Below are positions 35,901 through 46,272 of a stretch of 64,000 nucleotides of DNA, one piece after another. Position 1 is the stretch's first letter. Each line of letters begins with the position of its first letter. A program made the position numbers and the translations under genes. The notes beneath the pieces were generated by a model that made no database searches, was not told where the DNA came from, and was given only the letters and a program-made list of their open reading frames with translations. Location: assembly GCF_001577835.2 (NCBI RefSeq), contig NC_029520.1:45728093-45792092 (forward strand). The letters run 5' to 3'. The stretch comes from Coturnix japonica (Eukaryota; Chordata; Aves; Galliformes; Phasianidae).

Positions 35901-38194
35901 GGCTGCCTGCTGCCAGTAAGTGTAACGTGAGAAGCAAACAGCTTCCCAGGGAGCTCAGCTCCTAGGCAAGGAGCTGGGAAGGCAGCAGGCAGCTGCAGAG
36001 GCTCATAGGGGGAGGCAGGAGCATCTGGATGTAGAAGGGGATTAAAAGGAAGAAATTCCCCTTGAAAACACCATAAAAGCTGTGCGTGTTGAGACTGGAG
36101 AGCACGTCAGGTTGTGCAACAGGGCAACACAAGCAGCTCTGCGTTACAGCCAGCAGCCCCCCATCTGCTCTCACTTGTGCTGGGCTGACAGGTGCCTCTG
36201 CCAGCACATTTAACTGCAGCTCCCTGCACCAAGCAACTCAGCCACTGCTGCCTGTCCCTTGCTTCCTCCCTCCAGGATGAGGCCATTGCCTCCCTAACAC
36301 AGGGCACAATGAGGTGCAGCGAGATCCTTGGCACTGCTCCCTCATGGCATCAGGACAAGGGGGTGGAAGGTTTAATTCTCTCTCTAGCATAGATTTTTAG
36401 CAAGCACCAGCCACAGCAGGACACCTTGTCCAGCTTTCCACCATGTCAGGTTTGGGCCCATTTGCTTGCTGCAAGCTCAAACAAAAGCACGGTCTTGTTC
36501 CTCTTAGCAGTGACAGGAGGAAACGCAGCTGAGGTGGTGGGTGGGAAAGAAAAATCAATTAAAATAAGCAGTATTTTCTGGTTGGATGCAGGCATTAAGA
36601 ACTAGTTTGCCATTCCAGGGTCTGTCAGCTCGCTATGGGTCCTGCCTCACACCACTGAAACCAGGTGAACAGATCCAGCTCTGATAGGAAAAGGGCATAA
36701 GAGAAACAAGATACAGAGACACAGCCTTATTAGGGCAGCCAACAGAGCTAAAACAGAGAAGGTTTCAGGCACCTCCTTACATTGGATAATTGCTGACTGC
36801 AGTAACAACAACATCTCAAAGAGATGCATCACTAAATTAGCACTCCCTGATTACAAGATGCAGCACCAGCTGTTTGCATGGTGGCTGGAACAACGACACG
36901 AAGCACAGCAAGGCAGATCTGAAGGGTACACAACTATCAGCTCCTTGTGGCACCATTTCCCCCCCCCACATCTCACAAGCCTCCTCTTCCCCATCCACCT
37001 AAACCTGAATAATGTACAGAGCTGCATTTAGAAGTCTCATCTAAGACGTTCCCACAAGCCTTCAGCTTATCCCAATTGCAGCCATCACATGAACTCAGTG
37101 ACAGCATGCAATCACAGCCTTGGAAATATCACAGCTTTACAAAAGAAAGCTTCAGTTATCTACACGAGGCTATATAAAGCTGCACAGGCTGCGCATCAAC
37201 CTTTCATCACATTCCCTCTATAAAACCCAGATTTTAGCTGTGGGTTGAGCTGCTGAGCAGGTGTTAGCTGCTTTCCAGGTCACACGAGCTGCAAAAGGTG
37301 TATTGGTACTAATGGTTCAGCACTGCTTGCTTCTGGAAAATAAAAGGGGCTCTTGCAGATTAACAAGGGGAATCTTACCCACAGCAAGCATACGTGAGCA
37401 AATTACCATCATCCTGGATCTTGATGCAACACTATAAGCTCACACCCTCAGAACAGCCTGAGTTTACAAGCCAGACAAGGAAAAAAAAGTGGGTACGTTC
37501 TATTTGACCCTGTTGTTCAGTTTTAGGTTCATAGGGCAACCAGAGCACTGAGCACCAACAACAAACTGAGCAAAGCAGCAGTTATGACACTGTCCTGTAA
37601 CTCACTTGTATCCCCACCTCTTCCCCAGATAAAACCAAAGAGCTTAGTTGGAAGCATCATTTTAGTCTAAGCTCTGCCCCACTCTACCCCCAAAGGAGCC
37701 AATTAATTAATTGCTTACTCCAACTCTCAACACATCCACAGGCACAAGGACGTGATCTTTTCCCAACTAACCAGCATAGTACAGGTATAACTCGGAGCTG
37801 AAGTCTGACCTCAGCTTTGCCCTACAGCACAAGGAGGACACAGCTGTGAACAGCAGCCCTTTGTAGCCAGATCCCCTCCCATGCAGGAGTCAGTCTGGCT
37901 TGCCCTACTCAGGATAATGACAGCTTACACTCATCGTGAGCAGATGCATAAGCTGAAGCCTTCAAGGTAGGGCAGGTTTAAAGTGACTCATGTTTAGCAC
38001 CAGTTCTCAGGTTTACAGCAGCTGCAATCACATTAAAGATTTGCTTCTGACACTGCTATAAGCACATTTCTAACTCCAACAAACAGACACCAGCACAGCC
38101 AGGATGATGTGCTGGCACATAAAACCAAGCAGTTCAGCTAAGCAGGAACAGCAAGTCACTTAAACCCCAAAGACACTCAGTTAACACATCTAAG

Positions 38195-38380
38195 ACAGGT
38201 CAGGCCAAAACATCAGTTTATTTCATTTTCAACAACATTTCAGCCGTCAAAAAATAAACTCTAACACAGATGGATGGAAGACTTCTCTACAGTGTAACTA
38301 AGTGGGCTCTGACCCAAGGGGTTTGAAATTGGAGTGACGTTATTCATCCAATAAGTTAGGAAGCATGAGAATAAAGTGCT
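38195..38380 (-). other. CKB: CKB 3' UTR
   Basis: A short 3' UTR of about 185 nt from the stop at 38381 to a position about 20 nt past the single AATAAA (38222-38217 on the minus strand). The exact cleavage site is inferred. Short 3' UTRs are usual for CKB. Confidence 0.7.
38217..38222 (-). promoter_or_regulatory. CKB: CKB poly(A) signal AATAAA
   Basis: The plus-strand tttatt at this position is AATAAA on the coding strand, 159 nt after the stop codon. The following sequence on the minus strand (tgatgttttggcctgac) is GT-containing. This is the canonical signal for CKB. Confidence 0.75.
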
Positions 38381-38559
38381 TTATTTCTGGGCTGGCATGA
38401 GGTCGTCAATGGACTGGCCTTTTTCAAGGCGTTTTTCCATTTCAATGAGCAGCTTCACACCATCTACCACCATCTGCACCAGCTCTACCTCAGAGAAGCC
38501 AAGACGATCAGCATTGGAGACATCAAACACCCCTCCGACTGCAGCTGTGTCCACACCAC
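38381..38559 (-). CDS. CKB: CKB last coding exon (179 nt)
   Basis: Encodes (G)[20 protein letters not shown] to [10 protein letters not shown] and stop TAA, residues 323 to 381 of the 381-residue form. The acceptor on the minus strand is gctccag. Confidence 0.97.
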
Positions 38560-41500
38560 CTGGAGCAAGAGATTTAATTAATACACTGACCACTGCCTGA
38601 GCCAGTCAATCAGCCTTTCTGCCCTCACCAGAAAAAGGCAGGAGCACAGGAAAGACAATCTTCCACAAGTTACCACCAGCTCCTCTTCCCTTCAGGGAGA
38701 TAAAGCTGAATGTGATGAAATATGAACCACTTTCTAATTCTTTTAACCCATGAGTAATCTAACCTGCACTCAGAAGTCCTTGCTGTAGCTATCTATATTC
38801 TAGCCAGAAATTAAAAATCACAAGTCCCATCCCTGATGACAACAGGCCCACTAGGTTCAATTTACCTGGTGCTTACAACACCATATGGAAAGAATTGCCC
38901 AAGAGTGCTCAGAAGCTGGATATAATAAGGCTTAGGCAAAGCACCAGCATCTCTACCTCCTCCAAGCTACACTTGTAATGCTTGGTTGTCCCCACATGCT
39001 TTAGAGGGGTCCTTCTGGATAGTCTGTCAGACACTGTCAGCATGAACCAAGATTCAGCTGTAGCCAGGCTCTCATTGCTGTCTGGTCAGAGGCACCTGCT
39101 TAGGGCATCACTGCATCACCACCTCTCACCTGTGCCTCGTTTCTGAAGCCGAAGCCTCTTGAGGACTTCTCCAAACTTCTCATGCTTCCCAAGGTTTGGT
39201 AGCTTGATGTGCACACCAGCACGGAGCCCGGTTCCGAGGTTGGATGGGCAGGTCAGGATGTAGCCCAAGTGTGGGTTCCACATGAACTCATAGTTTTTGG
39301 ACTTGAAGAGATTTTCTATCTATAAATAGAGAGAATGGATGTTTAGAGATCGTTCTCTGCCTGAACGATGTAGGTCATCCATTAAGTGTTCATTTGCAGC
39401 TTCAGTCGCATAGCAACAGCCACAACAGTTCAAGCAGCTATTTAAGTCAGTTACATAGGCCCCCTCCATTTGTAGAAGAGGGTCACCAGTGAGGGGCTTT
39501 TTAAGGCCTTAATCTTGCTCCCAGCAGCGAGACAGTCTTAGTTCATGCTACACTACAAAGCCTGAAGTTGCTTGATTTAGTAAACATCAGACTGGTGTAT
39601 CTGTTCGGATTAGGGAAGGGGCTGGTAAAGCACAAGCTGATATCAAGACCAGAAGCCGAGAAAAGCATCCAGCCTAGAAACTTCTGTCCAATGTCATCCC
39701 ATCCACATTTAAAACAATTTTCCCTCCCACCCAGGGTCTCTAAATGCTGTGATTTATAGAACCACGTAGAGATCCTTTAAGCACAGCCTGATAAAGCTGT
39801 CACATTAGAGGATTTATTCCAGATTTCATAGCCATAAAGCTTTGCCAGTACAGGCATTTCAGAGCCCTCACAGCAGAGGAGCTCATCAAGATGTTCCCAG
39901 AGACCCACACTATGAAGAAGCACCCTGCAGAACAAAGGATCTCACCTCCTGTGAACATGCTCCCAGCCTGGAAGAGCCTGTATGGTCAGCTCTAACCACA
40001 TTAATATTTAGACCCAGAGTTCAAGCATATTTGATTTACCTTTGTTAGTCCTGTACAGAAGCGGGTAAACACTTCCTTCATGTTGCCACCTTTCTGCATG
40101 GAAATAACCCTGAGGTGATCCTCCTCATTGATCCAAACAAGGAAGGTCTTGTTGTCATTGTGCCTAGGAGACAAGACAAACTCGTTGTCTCACCTGACAT
40201 TTTCAAGAGGGAATTAGTAGCACCAAGTTACTCACTGCTGTAGCTTCCAAGAGGTTCATCTAATTGCTCCTTCAAAGAAATTCATCTGCCTGTTCCCCAT
40301 TCAAGCACTAACTAAATTAAGCTTGTATTTTACCCTACTCATTTTAAGAGTTATTTGGAAGTGACCTGTATCCTGTATCTATACATGCCAGAAAGTAATA
40401 GTGTGACATTAACCAGTGGAGAGCATCAAAACTTAAGGGTTCAGTCATTTCTCATCTCATTTATGTTCACAAATCCAGGAGATTTAATCTGTTCAGAGTT
40501 TGCAGAGGGGCATTTAATACAGGCATTGAAGCAGACCCATAGACAGATGTTCACATAGATACCATGCTGACAGTGAATAACCAGAACTTGATGAGCTTGA
40601 TCACATTGTTAGGCTGCCCTTTGTACCTTGTAAGAGAGCTAAGGTGAGTTTCCACTATGCATTTAGATCTGGGGCTCTTCAGAGATACAATAAAAACCTC
40701 TGAATACCAAAGGCCCCTCTGTACTAGCTTGCAGCTGGTCAACATATATCACGCTGATGATTTCTCAGCTTGATTACAGTAAGAATTAACTAGTATCTGA
40801 TGAAAGCTATTTACACAGACTGAGGCTTTACATTTCAAACCTGTACATTAGCCACGCTCAGATGGCAGCACTATCTAACACTGGCAATCTGCAGGTAGAT
40901 GATGCAATCTTAAAGGTGACCTACAGAAACAAAGCATGTTTCCTCTGCATTTATTGAAGCAGCTACAATAGAAAGCTTGAAGCATTCCAGCTAAGAACAA
41001 ACCTTGGCTTATAGGGGAGCAAATTAATTTTGCTGCAGAAGCTCCTGAGATGCAGTTTTATGTAGGTGACCTACATGTGACAAGCAGAATCCTTCTACTC
41101 CGTACCCCTGCATCAGTCAACTGATGTGGGGGGGGAAAATACCACAATATGGTGCCACCTTATTAGGTCTGGCATTGGTGAGTTTTCTGCACACAAAAGC
41201 AATGAGATTACAAAGGAGCAACTATGTGCCTGGTATTAAGACTTTGTTAAGTTCATGCCATGGTTTGTTACCTTAGTTACTCTAAACTCACGGTAGGAGA
41301 GCTGAATGTAGCTGAACGTTAACTCTTTTAGAAGTGATTTACTTTCCTAAGTTGCTCGAGTTATTGCTTGGTGCTTTGCAAACCTGTGCTGGATGGACAG
41401 GCTCTGGCAACAGGCCTGCCAAGCTGGCTTGTTCCTACCAGCCCAATGCAGTGCACAGTAACACTTGGGGCAAGTTCTGCTTTCAGATATCGCTTCCCCA

Positions 41501-44500
41501 GGGGATACCACACAGAAGTTCCTCATTAGATTCAGCAGCAGCAGGTTTTTTTGTTGCAGGGGTTTCACACAACTTTCCTTTCTGAGCATTTACTCACCAG
41601 ATACCCCTGGCGTCAGGCCAGTCTCGTGCCATCCCAGATGCCAACAGAAGAGGAGAAACGGGTTTGTCAAACAAGAAGTGATCATCAATCAGCTGCTGCT
41701 GCTCTGCATCAGTCATGTTCCTCAGGGCATAGTACTTCCCCTTGAGATCACCGCTCAGACTGCCCAGAGCTGAAAGAAAGAGAGGCACTTTTAGGATGGG
41801 AGTAGATACTATAAACATTCCCAGAACTTTAGAGATTGCATTTAAACTATTTGCTTTTGTTGGTTCCTCCCCTGCTTTCATCCGTAATGGCAATGACTTT
41901 GCATGGCATTACAAAACTTAGGGCTGTATCAGATGATTTGTATGCACCTTCCAGGCAGAAACAAGCAGTCCTTGTTCCCATAAAGCATGGGATCGTTACT
42001 GCTGCTTAACTGTAGAAATGAAGTGCCTTCTCCCAAGGAGAATCAAGGCCACAAACACAACAAGCAGCAAAGCAGGATTCTTGTCAAGGACTGTTACCCT
42101 GCCCTTGAGAAGGTTTGGAACAGTGACAGAATAGCACCTTGAGAAAATACCCTGTCCTCTCACTTGAAGTAGGTAGGAGGCAACAGAAAGCTGCAGCTGA
42201 GGAGTTCTACCGAGAACCAGAGCTCACCCAGAGCTGGACTACACCTCTAAGCAAGCTGAATGTTAATGAAAGTCAATTAAAAGAAGCCACAAAATACTGC
42301 ACCAGTGACTCAAGCCCCAGGGTTGCTCCATACCTATTACATCTCCCGTTTGAGCCGTGATGAACCAGCCTCTTATCCCACACACAGAAAGGAGCTTTCA
42401 AGATCAGAAAAGGTCAACTTAATACAGTCCAACTTCCCTGACATGTGCTCCTGCTCTGAGCTACAAACTGCAATGCTGATGCAACCAGAATCCAAGCTGC
42501 CTTTTTCAGGGAAGGTTCCACGTTCAAGTTAAGCCTTGAGGAAGGCAGCTTCTGCCAACTGCCTCCATTCTCCAGCTGTACAGAGCACCTCCTTGCCTAG
42601 ACAAGATCAGCAGTTTCCCCTCATTGCCCGATTCAACTCTTACCTTCAACTGAGAGCTTTTCAATAGCCCGTCTCTCTCCCCTGCTGCAATGAGGGGGAA
42701 GGCAGAATCCACGGATGCTCCTGCCAGTTCTCACGCGAGAGCTCAGCACGTAATTAGGATCCAAGTCGTCACCACCCTACGAGATGAGAAAATTAGTCAG
42801 CACTGCCTTGTTGCTAAGATGCTTACCCTAAATACACACAGTGCACTTGTATTTGAGACTGATCCGTTGTCCTGTAATACGATGCACTTCAGAACCATCT
42901 TTTCCAGCTTTCTAACAAGTATGAGAGTAACAAGCTTCTTGTTTTGAGGCTGAGGGCTATTAAGTATGTGCTAGAAGATAAGGATACCATCAGTTTTACA
43001 CCCAGATCTTGGCTTCTGTTACTCCTTTTACTGTGCAATCTCAAGGTATGAACATGAGACAAATCCTTGATTAGGTGGGTGTTTACTCTTGCAAATGAGA
43101 ATTATTCATTACTGTCAAAGCATTTTAGTTTTTGAGATGTCCTATGGGTAACCAACCAAGATAGCAGTTGGAAGAGACTGCAATAACATTTGACATCTGT
43201 CAGGTAGAAGCCTCTACTTCCAGCCATAACGATGGCTCTTCTATAACATTAGACCACTGGCTGATTTTTAGCATACAGCATCATACAGTAGGAAGAGTTA
43301 AAGTTTCTAACAGCCCCGGGACTGGGTTGTTTCACACAACTAGCACAGCCCAGAGAAATACATGCTCAACGTGTTTGGCATGACTTACATTGCAGCACCA
43401 CATGAAGCAAGTCCTGCTTGTCAGCTGCCTGGTTCTACCCAGTTACTGACAACCTACTGCAGCAGGCTCTTAAGTAAGACTACAGTGGGCACAGTGCCTG
43501 TCAGCTTGTGTGTGATAAAAGGGAGAGGACAGAGCCTGAGCAATCCATTTAGGCAGCCGCTAACAGCTTTCCCCAGGCCTCAGATCAGTGGGTGTCAGTA
43601 ACTGACCAAAGATTTATACCTGCAGGTTATTGGCATTCAGGTCGGTCTTGTGCTGATCAGTGGGTTTGTAGCCACCGTGCCTGTCCTCAATAACTGGATC
43701 AAAGAGTTCCTTAAACACTTCGTAGGATTCTTCATCACCGGCTACGCATCCTACTGTCATTATGAAGGGGTGGCCTGGAGTGGTAACAAAGGAAGAAGAG
43801 CTAAGTTGGGTGATGCTCGGCCATACTCCAGCACTAACCAGGCAAGTTTCTTCACATCAGATCTAGTCACTTAGAAATGCACTCGCTTAAGAGCTGCTGG
43901 GAGTCCCTACATTTTACATTTCATCCAGTTAGTCAAATGCAGTGCTATGGGAAACCAGAGCAGTTGCCATTAAGCCACATTCTTGTCAAGCTTTGGTTTA
44001 GGGCAATTTTGCACATCTAATTTTACTAGCTAATGCAAACCCGTAGACAGAACTACACTTAAAATAACCATGCTTTGCTATGAGCAAGCACGCATCGCTT
44101 CGCTCGCTCTTTGCTACAGACAGCAGTGCTGATAAATACCACCTCCATGAGCTGAGCTTAAGTCACAACACTGAAAAGCACCGGTTACTTCAGCTGGCTC
44201 CCACAGAATAAATATCTCAGAGCATTTTACCGGGATTATCAACCCCGGTCTGAATGACATCATCCAGGGTGAAGCCACTGGGCGTGACTCTGTCTCTCAG
44301 TTTCTTGTATAAATCCAGGGTTAGCACTTTGGCCATGTGGTTGTTGTGGGTGCTCAGGTCCGGGTACTCCTCATCGGGAGGCAGCCTCTGATTATTTAGT
44401 TGGGCCATTTTGATATCGCTAGAGTAAAAATAAATACTGTAATGTTAACACATAACGTGCATCTGCTCCCCCTTGTATTCATAGAAGTGCTACAGAACAT

Positions 44501-45034
44501 CACATAACCACTTAGGAATAGGACGAGCTAGAACAGCCGGGTAAGCCCACACAGCTCAGAGAATACTCTTTTTTTTCCCCCAGTTGCATAAAAATTAGAA
44601 CACATTCGAGATTTGCTTTTTTTTTTTTTGGGTTCAGATTTGAAGTATTTAGCAGAGCAGTTACATAATGGGAACGCCTGGGAATTGCTGTGTCAGATTG
44701 CAGCCAGGAGCTCAAACAAATCACGGCCTCCTCAGCACAGCCGGCCCTCGGTGTGTGTGTGTGCGGGGTTTGCTGTCAAGGAGCACTTCCAGGAAGGAGG
44801 GAGAGCAGCCAGCCCTGCAGTCCTAAGGGCGCAGCCTTTACCTGGGTTGTCAACCCCGGTCTGAATGACATCATCCAGAGTAAATCCACTGGGAGTCTGC
44901 TTGTCCCTCAACTTCTTGTACAGGTCGGCGGTCAGCACCTTGGCCATGTGATTGTTGTGCTTGCTCAGGTCGGGGAACTCATCGTCGGCGGAGTATTTCA
45001 TCTTCAGGGCGTTGTGGCTGTTAGAGAAGGGCAT
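38381..45034 (-). CDS. CKB: CKB, creatine kinase B-type (complete, two N-termini)
   Basis: Cytosolic brain-type creatine kinase, which transfers phosphate reversibly between ATP and creatine and acts as a homodimer or with M-CK. Coding exons in transcript order: 44842-45034 or 44231-44408 (alternative first coding exons), then 43620-43774, 42644-42776, 41598-41769, 40040-40163, 39130-39319 and 38381-38559. All junctions are GT/AG and the phases agree. The distal-exon protein is 381 residues, the usual CKB length; the proximal-exon protein is 376. Visible motifs: the flexible loop region [19 protein letters not shown], the active-site CPSNLGTG with Cys283, the C-terminal [20 protein letters not shown] and end IDDLMPAQK. 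It lies tail to tail with MARK3 and head to head with TRMT61A. The gene spans about 7.4 kb. Confidence 0.98.
39130..39319 (-). CDS. CKB: CKB exon with active-site cysteine (190 nt)
   Basis: Encodes [20 protein letters not shown], then [15 protein letters not shown] and on to RLQKRGT. The Cys in [10 protein letters not shown] is residue 283, the reactive cysteine of the guanidino kinase signature. Acceptor ctatttatag, donor gtgaga. Confidence 0.97.
40040..40163 (-). CDS. CKB: CKB exon, nucleotide-binding region (124 nt)
   Basis: Encodes (W)[20 protein letters not shown] to RFCTGLTK, including the EEDHLRVIS stretch that contributes to nucleotide and creatine binding in creatine kinases. Acceptor tctcctag, donor gtaaat. 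Confidence 0.97.
41598..41769 (-). CDS. CKB: CKB exon (172 nt)
   Basis: Encodes (A)[20 protein letters not shown] to [20 protein letters not shown] and RGI(W). It contains the highly conserved [20 protein letters not shown] core. Acceptor ttctttcag, donor gtgagt. Confidence 0.97.
42644..42776 (-). CDS. CKB: CKB exon (133 nt)
   Basis: Encodes [20 protein letters not shown] to [16 protein letters not shown], with the [10 protein letters not shown] arginines that bind ATP phosphates in this family. Acceptor ctcgtag, donor gtaaga. Confidence 0.97.
43620..43774 (-). CDS. CKB: CKB first shared coding exon (155 nt)
   Basis: Encodes (G)[20 protein letters not shown] to [13 protein letters not shown]. 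It receives either alternative N-terminal exon, both of which leave one G to complete the Gly codon. Acceptor ctccag, donor gtataa. Confidence 0.97.
44231..44418 (-). CDS. CKB: CKB alternative first coding exon, promoter-proximal copy skipped (MAQLNN form)
   Basis: Coding part 44231-44408 encodes [20 protein letters not shown] followed by [20 protein letters not shown] and [10 protein letters not shown] to VDNP(G). The ATG has A at -3 and G at +4. Ten 5' UTR bases separate it from a ttttactctag acceptor, so this is an internal exon spliced from the shared non-coding exon 1. It is a duplicate of the exon at 44842-45054. The two N-terminal forms correspond to the two chicken B-CK isoproteins (Ba and Bb) in the literature; I do not assign which letter is which. 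Confidence 0.92.
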
Positions 45035-45054
45035 GGCCGTCCCTAGCGCAGTCA
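44842..45054 (-). CDS. CKB: CKB canonical first coding exon (MPFSNSHN form)
   Basis: Coding part 44842-45034 encodes [20 protein letters not shown] followed by [20 protein letters not shown] and [10 protein letters not shown] to VDNP(G), the usual vertebrate CKB N-terminus. The acceptor is tccccccag, 20 bases before the ATG, and the donor is gtaaag. It lies 423 bases upstream of its duplicate in transcript order. A long open frame continues past this exon in both directions, but that part is intronic. Confidence 0.96.
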
Positions 45055-45580
45055 CTGGGGGGAACAGATGGAAGCCTATCACCGACGGCCCGGGGGAGGC
45101 TGCCGGCCACCGAGCAAGGTCACCTTGGCTTCGCTTCCAGCCGCACCTTGCTTGCCACAACACCTTCCTCGAAGCCAAGCGAGGAGGAAAGGGCCAAAGC
45201 AACCCCCATAAAAGCCCTGCTCCCATCTCGGCCAGCCTCGCCCCAAACCGCAGCATCGCGAGCCGGGCAACCCCCGGCGGGGCGGCCGTTGGGAGCGCCG
45301 TTACACAACGTGCGGCTCCAGGGGGCTGTTATTCGGGGTGACCGTATGTAACTACCCTGCTAAATACGGGCTGAGCTGCCGGCAATGCGGGGCTACGGAT
45401 ACGGCTACAGCTGCGCCCACACCCGGTTCGCACCTGCCCCGCGCCGCCCCATCCCGCCTTCCCCCGCCCGGACCGGCTCCAACCCACACCGTTAAAAATA
45501 CAATTTGCTTATAAAAGTTAAATCGCTTCATTCGCTTTTTTTCTTTAAGCTGCAGGCGGCTCGGCTGCCCCGGGACTTAC

Positions 45581-45650
45581 CGAGGGCTCCGCAGCCGGTG
45601 TAAGGACCTCAGCGCCCGCTCCGCACCCACCCACTGCCCGAGCCGGAGTG
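45581..45650 (-). other. CKB: CKB non-coding exon 1
   Basis: A GC-rich leader ending ggagccctcg at a consensus gtaagt donor (45580 downward). There is no ATG in it. The 5' end is inferred from the TATA element at about 45676-45686. The intron to the distal coding exon is about 525 nt. Confidence 0.7.
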
Positions 45651-45675
45651 GAGCCCCGATTCAGCCGCCGCGCCC

Positions 45676-45762
45676 CTTTTATATAGAGCGCGACCCGCCA
45701 CCCCATTGGCCGCTATTTATAACCCATTCATTCCATTGGTAGAGCCGTGAGTGGGCGGGGCC
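45676..45762 (-). promoter_or_regulatory. CKB: CKB core promoter: two TATA elements, CCAAT boxes, GC box
   Basis: On the coding strand, from far to near: a GC box (plus strand gggcggggcc, 45753-45762), CCAAT (45735-45739), TATAAATAG (about 45713-45721), CCAAT (45705-45709) and TATATAAAAG (45676-45685). The proximal TATA is at the right distance for a start near 45650. A TATAAATA upstream of a CCAAT box and a second TA-rich element is also known from mammalian CKB promoters. Confidence 0.75.
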
Positions 45763-45790
45763 AACGGCTCCTCCTGCCCGGTGAAGGCGG

Positions 45791-45802
45791 GCCGCCATTT
45801 TG
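45791..45802 (+). promoter_or_regulatory. YY1-type motif GCCGCCATTTTG
   Basis: A full match to the YY1 consensus, about 140 bp upstream of the inferred CKB start, in plus orientation. YY1 sites of this kind often lie just downstream of a start site, so it may serve CKB or an upstream antisense transcript. Confidence 0.5.
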
Positions 45803-45989
45803 GGCGGCCGTTGGGTGTCGGGTTGGGGTCGGGTCGTTACCGGCCCGACTCGGTACCGGCCCGGTGGGCGTTGCGACCTCCCGGCCACAGACCTGCACTT
45901 ACTGTTGATGTGTACGGCTCTTCCCAAGGCTTTAATGCAGCCCAAGTCCCCTCTGCCTTTTTAACCTCACTAATCCCTCCCCTATATCT

Positions 45990-46030
45990 CACTAGTTCCA
46001 CACAGTGCCTCACTAGTTCCACACAGTGCT
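45990..46030. repeat. Tandem duplication, 21-bp unit x2
   Basis: The unit cactagttccacacagtgcc(t) is repeated head to tail; the two copies are identical except at the last base. Confidence 0.9.
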
Positions 46031-46222
46031 CATTCTCTTCATACAGCTACACGTAAAGCTCTCCTATGTTCCATCATCTATTGCCATACACACAAGAAGC
46101 GACTGTTATTTACTCATTTTATAGATATATGGAGTCAAGGTTACCTCTAGAACTCGTTTCTATGCACTGGTGACGCTCCCCATCCTGCATACAGGGAACA
46201 GCAGTCCTATAGTCCTTATGTA

Positions 46223-46272
46223 GTGTTCTCAATGTGCCACTCATGTTGTGTTCTCATTGTGCCATTCATTAT
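46223..46272. repeat. Imperfect tandem duplication, 25-bp unit x2
   Basis: Two adjacent 25-bp copies starting gtgttctca and gtgttctca, differing at a few positions (aatgtgccactcatgtt against ttgtgccattcattat). Confidence 0.8.

Larger units (their letters stand above)
28771..38195. other. Intergenic region between convergent MARK3 and CKB
   Basis: GC-richer than the MARK3 introns. Many long open frames occur on both strands (for example 31303-31842 and 30631-31050), but they overlap in several frames, lack recognisable domains and are explained by fewer chance stops. It contains three CR1 pieces and a G-rich tract (listed separately). AT-rich islands at about 32160-32240, 33420-33560 and 35830-35940 interrupt the GC-rich background. 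No gene can be supported. Confidence 0.65.
45090..45900. other. CpG island at the CKB promoter
   Basis: Dense CpG dinucleotides compared with the flanks cover CKB exon 1, the promoter and the beginning of intron 1. Limits are estimated by eye. Confidence 0.7.

Noticed and set aside
44732-45256. 174-codon minus-strand frame covering the CKB distal coding exon
   Set aside because: Only 44842-45034 is coding CKB. The rest is intron 1, the acceptor and 5' UTR on one side and the sequence past the gtaaag donor on the other.
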